Source: JBBDRV01 sp040905285
GTDB lineage: Bacteria; Bacteroidota; Rhodothermia; Balneolales; Balneolaceae
NCBI GenBank assembly: GCA_040905285.1
Contig: JBBDRV010000070.1
Coordinates: 1-9,122, forward strand
Direction: 5' to 3'
DNA length: 9,122 nucleotides
Made by a program: the position numbers and the translations under genes. Each line of letters opens with the position of its first letter. Within the stretch, counting starts at the first letter, position 1. This document shows positions 5,716 to 9,122 of this stretch, one piece after another. The notes beneath the pieces were generated by a model. It was given only the letters and a program-made list of their open reading frames with translations. It was not told where the DNA came from and did no database searches.

Positions 5716-6867
5716 ATAGACGGCAGATACTGGAAATTTCTTGTTTCAGGATTGGTGTCACTGGGTATATGCACGCAACTGTCGGCCCAGGTGGCGCTGG
5801 AGGAAGAAGCTGTCGGTGTGCAGTATTCCATTTTACCCGTTGTCGGATATAAATCGGATCTGGGGTTTATGGGCGGGGGTCTCTTGCAGCGGATTGATTA
5901 CGGTGAAGGGGTTCGGCCGTTTCTGAACAGCACATCTGTTGAAATGACGGTTTCGACAAAGGGACATCTTGTAAGTGTGTTCGATCATGAACGCCTGAAC
6001 AGCCTTGGAATGAATATCCGCAGCCGGGTGAGGATTGAGGGCCTCCGGATTTTGCGCAACACGTATTTCGGCATCGGAAATGATACTCCTTTTTCAGCTT
6101 CCTCCTATGAGGACGGCTACTATTTTTTTGAAGAGAGGGCGGTCCGGTTGCAATACTGGGGGCGGAAAAATCTGATGGAATATGGGGAATACGGACAAGT
6201 GGATGGACATTTCCTGGCCACTTTTTCCTATAATGAGCCTGTTTCCAGGGGGAGTGAATCCCTATACGGGCAGGACCTTCCGCCGGGGTTCGAGGGAGGC
6301 TGGATGAATCAGGCGGGACTGGGGCTGATTGTCGACAGCCGGGACAGCGAGTTTGACCCCTCCGTCGGATTCAGGCTGGAGACAAATATCACACTGTCCG
6401 GCAGCTGGCTCGGAAGTACCTACGGATTTGCCGATTACTTTGGTGAAATCAGGGGGTATTTTTCTCCTTTCACTGATCTGGTTATTGCTCAGAAACTGGG
6501 TGTCCAGCATGTATCCGGAGACGTGCCGTTTTGGGAAATGCCGGCACTTGGAAATGAACTGGGTCTGCGCGGTTATGCCAGCAACCGGTTTCGGGGAAGA
6601 AGCTCAATCATTCATATAGTTGAAATGCGAAGCTGGCTGTTCGGCCTTTACAATGATCAGCTGCGTTTTGGAGGGCAGTTATTTATGGATACCGGAAGGG
6701 TTTTTTCCCGGGACGAGGGGATAGGGGATATCACTTCCGGCCTGAAACAGACATTCGGTATTGGAGGAGCGATGTCTGTAGTGAATCCTGATTTTGTTTT
6801 CAGAGGGGATGTGGCTTTTTCTGAAGATATCTACAGAGTTTATTTTGGTGTCGGTTATCTTTTTTGA
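5713..6867 (+). CDS. outer-membrane beta-barrel protein, BamA/TamA surface-antigen family, without POTRA domains
   Basis: This 384-residue predicted outer-membrane protein has a signal peptide at residues 1-25 (Lys8, hydrophobic 9-20, cleavage near LSA-Q). The rest is alternating polar and hydrophobic residues typical of beta strands, and it ends in an aromatic-rich strand, VYFGVGYLF, with terminal Phe as the usual barrel-assembly signal. Family marks are YFGIGNDT (118-125), LIVDSRDSEFDPSVG (205-219), the LRGY motif with RFRG (285-288 and 292-295), and FMDTGRVF (324-331). These match the Bac_surface_Ag barrel shared by BamA and TamA. The protein is too short for POTRA repeats, so it is not BamA itself. 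Small stand-alone barrels of this family are common in Bacteroidota and have no settled function. It starts at TTG with AGGGGA upstream. The uroporphyrinogen-III synthase gene follows after 36 nt, with no terminator, so co-transcription is likely. Confidence 0.85.
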   Translation: MIDGRYWKFLVSGLVSLGICTQLSAQVALEEEAVGVQYSILPVVGYKSDLGFMGGGLLQRIDYGEGVRPFLNSTSVEMTVSTKGHLVSVFDHERLNSLGMNIRSRVRIEGLRILRNTYFGIGNDTPFSASSYEDGYYFFEERAVRLQYWGRKNLMEYGEYGQVDGHFLATFSYNEPVSRGSESLYGQDLPPGFEGGWMNQAGLGLIVDSRDSEFDPSVGFRLETNITLSGSWLGSTYGFADYFGEIRGYFSPFTDLVIAQKLGVQHVSGDVPFWEMPALGNELGLRGYASNRFRGRSSIIHIVEMRSWLFGLYNDQLRFGGQLFMDTGRVFSRDEGIGDITSGLKQTFGIGGAMSVVNPDFVFRGDVAFSEDIYRVYFGVGYLF

Positions 6868-6903
6868 ATTTAATATGGATCCTGCAGTTTGTATTTTACA
6901 ACA

Positions 6904-7647
6904 ATGGAAAAGCTTCTTGTAACAGCCGAGCCTGATGAAGCCCACCTGCTGATTGACGGTCTCTCGGGTACCGGCGTCAGTCTGGTGCATCTGCCTCTGG
7001 AGAAGGTTGGTTACTCCACCGAACCGGAGCAGCGGGAATCAATCCTTGCACAGCTTGATGAGTACAGATTCATCGTCTATGGCGGGTTGAGGAATGCCAG
7101 GTATTTTGTTCAATGGATGGAACAGTCGGAGATGACTTCGGAGATTCAGCAGAAGGTTCATCTGGCGATGAACCAGGCCGAAGCGGACTTTCTTGAACAG
7201 GCCGGCATTGCCGCCATCGTTCCGAGGGAGGGAGGCCGGCCGATCGATATAATGGAATTTCTTCTGAGAATCAGTATCGGGGGAGCGGTCCTTTATCCTT
7301 GCCCCGAAGAAAGTTCGGAAGAGATGCCGGCCCTTCTGCAGGAACTTGGCATGCAGGTCGCTGAGTTTACTGTTTGCCGGTCTGTGCCGATCGGGAAAAA
7401 AGATGTGGAGGAAAAGCGAATGCAGATACGGGACCAGCCGCCGGACGGAATTCTGTTTCATTCTCGCGGATCCGTAATCCGGACAAAGACAGCATTTCCG
7501 GGCGTTGACCTGCAGTTGAGTACGTTGATAGCAGCAAGTGAAGGGGTGGCCGGCAAGCTGCAGCAGGAAGGACTCTCTGCAGATATGACTGCTTCGGGGA
7601 CCTGGAGGTCGGTACTGGAGTTATTGAAGGCGTCTGCAGGTAATTGA
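6904..7647 (+). CDS. hemD: uroporphyrinogen-III synthase, divergent
   Basis: This 247-residue cytoplasmic enzyme is predicted to cyclise hydroxymethylbilane to uroporphyrinogen III, inverting ring D, the branch-point tetrapyrrole of heme and related cofactors. HemD proteins have two similar alpha/beta domains joined by two strands and low sequence conservation. Here domain 1 shows LPLE (30-33) and the strand-turn-helix YRFIVYGGLRNARYF (54-68). A domain-crossing segment ends in IVPREGG (105-111), followed by a helix at 114-122. Domain 2 shows VLYPCPE (129-135), the family-like DGILFHSRGSV (181-191), and an IAASEGVAGKLQQEG region (209-223) at the place of the usual G-x-TA-x-x-L motif. The family Ser/Thr positions in the first strand-turn and the TA motif are changed, so the match rests on overall pattern. 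ATG at 6904 is preferred over an in-frame TTG at 6889. It follows the barrel gene by 36 nt and is convergent with mutS2, 31 nt apart. Confidence 0.75.
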   Translation: MEKLLVTAEPDEAHLLIDGLSGTGVSLVHLPLEKVGYSTEPEQRESILAQLDEYRFIVYGGLRNARYFVQWMEQSEMTSEIQQKVHLAMNQAEADFLEQAGIAAIVPREGGRPIDIMEFLLRISIGGAVLYPCPEESSEEMPALLQELGMQVAEFTVCRSVPIGKKDVEEKRMQIRDQPPDGILFHSRGSVIRTKTAFPGVDLQLSTLIAASEGVAGKLQQEGLSADMTASGTWRSVLELLKASAGN

Positions 7648-7652
7648 TTCGG

Positions 7653-7668
7653 CTGAAGGGCCTTTCAG
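7653..7668. terminator. small hairpin at the hemD/mutS2 convergent junction
   Basis: CTGAAG (7653-7658) pairs with TTTCAG (7663-7668) around a GGCC loop; one pair is a G-U wobble on the + strand. It lies in the 31-nt gap between the two stop codons, where a bidirectional terminator would be expected. No T-tract follows on either strand, so it is at best a weak or factor-dependent site. Confidence 0.25.
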
Positions 7669-7678
7669 GCTGTGTATG

Positions 7679-9122
7679 TCACTCGAATGACACCTCTGTA
7701 CATCCCGGCCCGCCGCGCTCCCATGGAGCCATTCCAAACGTTCTGACTTCTTTCCGCTTGTCCAGATATTCATGAACCAGTTTTTTCAGAATCCCTTCCC
7801 CTTTCCCGTGGATGACCTGCACTTCATTCAGACCGCCTGCGATCGCCCTGTCGAGGTAGAGCATCAGCTCCCGTATCGCTTCTTCTCCACGCATTCCCCT
7901 CAGGTCGAGTGAAGGGCTGACCGGTTCCTGTGAAAATGTTTTGGTGTAGGATGACGCTTTCCATCTGTCTGCTTTATTTTCTCCGGATGCTTCTGCCTTT
8001 TCAAGATTGCCGAACCTGGTCTTTATCTTCAGTCCGCCTGCCATGACCACGGCCCGGTTTCCCTCTTTCTCTATTAATTCACCTGTTGTATTCCCCCCCG
8101 ATATGCGTACTCTGTCTCCTATTTCCGGCAGGCCGTTTTCAGCCGGTCGGTTCGCCCCGGTATCTTCCCGTGCATTCAGTTCCGCAAGGCGTTTCCTGAT
8201 CTTTTTTTTGTGCTCTGAAACCCTGCGGCGTTCGGCGCTTACATAGTCACGGTCTGTTTTCCCTTTCATGGATATATTTTCTACAGCCTGTTCAATCATC
8301 CTGTTCGCATCTTTCATGATCCTGTCGGCTTCCTGATAGGCTTCATTCAGTTTACTGTTGCGCTGTTCCTCCAGCTGTCTGATTTTTTCATTATAAATTT
8401 CTTCCTGTTTTCCTGCTTTTTTGCGTAAATCCTCATACTGACGGCGGGATTCTTCCGTATCCTGCAACCGCTGTTCGAGATCAAGCAGCAGCTCCGCCAT
8501 CCGGTCCCTCTGGCTGCCCAGCAATTTGCGGGAAGCCCGCAGAAGATCTGGCGGAAGCTTCATGCGCCCTGCAATCTCGAATGCATAGCTGCTGCCGGGA
8601 ATACCTTTGCGGAAACGATAGGTCGGAGTCAGAGTCTCCTGATCGAATTCCATGGCTCCGTTGGCCAGTAACGGGTGGTCGTGGGCAAACACTTTCAGGG
8701 CACTGTGATGGGTGGTGGCGATCAGGTTTGCCTGATGGTCCAGGAGGATTTCCATGAATGCCTGGAAAAGGGCACCCCCTTCGTGGGGATCTGTGCCGGT
8801 ACCTGCTTCATCGATGAGAACAAGACTGTTGCCGTCCACCTTCTGCAGGGTATCTTTCATCCACTTTAAACGTGATGAAAATGTACTGAGATCATTTTCA
8901 ATGGACTGTTCATCTCCCATATCCAGAAAAAGGCCGGATATCACAGGGAGCTCGGAGTGGGGCTGGAGGGGTAACGGAATACCCGACTGGTACATGATTG
9001 CCAGTATACCCACTGTTTTCAATGCGACAGACTTGCCGCCGGCGTTTGGCCCGGAAATAAGGAGTCCTTTTTCCTGCCGTGTAATCTCAAGATCGAGAGG
9101 CACCACTTCCTCCGCTTTTTTT
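7679..9122 (-). CDS. mutS2: MutS2 (ATPase with C-terminal Smr domain), N-terminal part beyond the window
   Basis: About 480 C-terminal residues are present; the start lies beyond 9122 and the family is usually near 800 residues. MutS2 is a DNA- or ribosome-associated ABC-type ATPase; in different bacteria it suppresses recombination or splits collided ribosomes. In order from the window edge are Walker A GPNAGGKS (9029-9052), a FSSRL segment, Walker B LVLIDEAGTGTDP, the switch TTHHS, and then a long charged coiled-coil stretch (about residues 195-315 counted from position 9106). Next comes a small KOW-like beta segment (about 325-370), and last the Smr domain with SLDLRG (399-404), HGKGEG (433-438) and a closing GGPGCTEV. 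The Smr motifs LDxRG and HGxG are intact, so nuclease activity is plausible. Mismatch-repair MutS is excluded by the Smr domain and coiled coil. Confidence 0.95.
   Translation of the reverse strand, partial: KKAEEVVPLDLEITRQEKGLLISGPNAGGKSVALKTVGILAIMYQSGIPLPLQPHSELPVISGLFLDMGDEQSIENDLSTFSSRLKWMKDTLQKVDGNSLVLIDEAGTGTDPHEGGALFQAFMEILLDHQANLIATTHHSALKVFAHDHPLLANGAMEFDQETLTPTYRFRKGIPGSSYAFEIAGRMKLPPDLLRASRKLLGSQRDRMAELLLDLEQRLQDTEESRRQYEDLRKKAGKQEEIYNEKIRQLEEQRNSKLNEAYQEADRIMKDANRMIEQAVENISMKGKTDRDYVSAERRRVSEHKKKIRKRLAELNAREDTGANRPAENGLPEIGDRVRISGGNTTGELIEKEGNRAVVMAGGLKIKTRFGNLEKAEASGENKADRWKASSYTKTFSQEPVSPSLDLRGMRGEEAIRELMLYLDRAIAGGLNEVQVIHGKGEGILKKLVHEYLDKRKEVRTFGMAPWERGGPGCTEVSFE

Noticed and set aside
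7039..7461. 140-residue open frame on the - strand opposite hemD
   Set aside because: It mirrors the coding strand of a recognisable HemD and shows no domain of its own.

Overview
The window carries ordinary chromosomal genes of a bacterium that is most likely in the Bacteroidota/Balneolota/Rhodothermota group. This rests on gene content (long DtxR-type regulator, HemY-type oxidase, POTRA-less surface-antigen barrel, MutS2) and on the absence of a Shine-Dalgarno sequence before nearly every start codon. The taxonomic call is an inference. No mobile element, tRNA, rRNA or CRISPR array was seen.

Layout. Positions 1-246 hold the 3' end of a SpoIIE/RsbU-type PP2C phosphatase gene that is broken by an in-frame TAA and has lost a metal-binding Asp. 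Next on the + strand come an exported thioredoxin-fold protein (276-791) and a DtxR/MntR-family metal-dependent repressor (829-1494), 37 nt apart and probably co-transcribed. A 37-bp tandem duplication covers the repressor's stop codon. Convergent to it on the - strand is an atypical SDR/sugar-epimerase-like protein (1637-2518) containing an in-frame 30-bp repeat. A 150-nt divergent region separates it from a HemY-type protoporphyrinogen oxidase on the + strand (2669-4042). That gene meets a 507-residue SGNH/GDSL hydrolase on the - strand (4043-5566) stop codon to stop codon, with no intervening base. A second divergent region (5567-5712) contains an inverted repeat and promoter-like elements. 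It leads to a small outer-membrane beta-barrel protein of the BamA/TamA surface-antigen family (5713-6867, TTG start), followed after 36 nt by a divergent uroporphyrinogen-III synthase (6904-7647). The window ends inside mutS2 on the - strand (7679 to beyond 9122).

How the genes fit together. Two heme-pathway enzymes (uroporphyrinogen-III synthase and protoporphyrinogen oxidase) lie about 2.9 kb apart, separated by an envelope protein and a hydrolase. The metal-responsive repressor and the thioredoxin-fold protein suggest a metal or redox theme, but no operator or transporter gene in the window proves a link. I see no convincing new multi-gene system. The most notable items are the decayed phosphatase, the two small tandem duplications, the abutting stop codons, the unusually built hydrolase and the dyad in its divergent promoter region.
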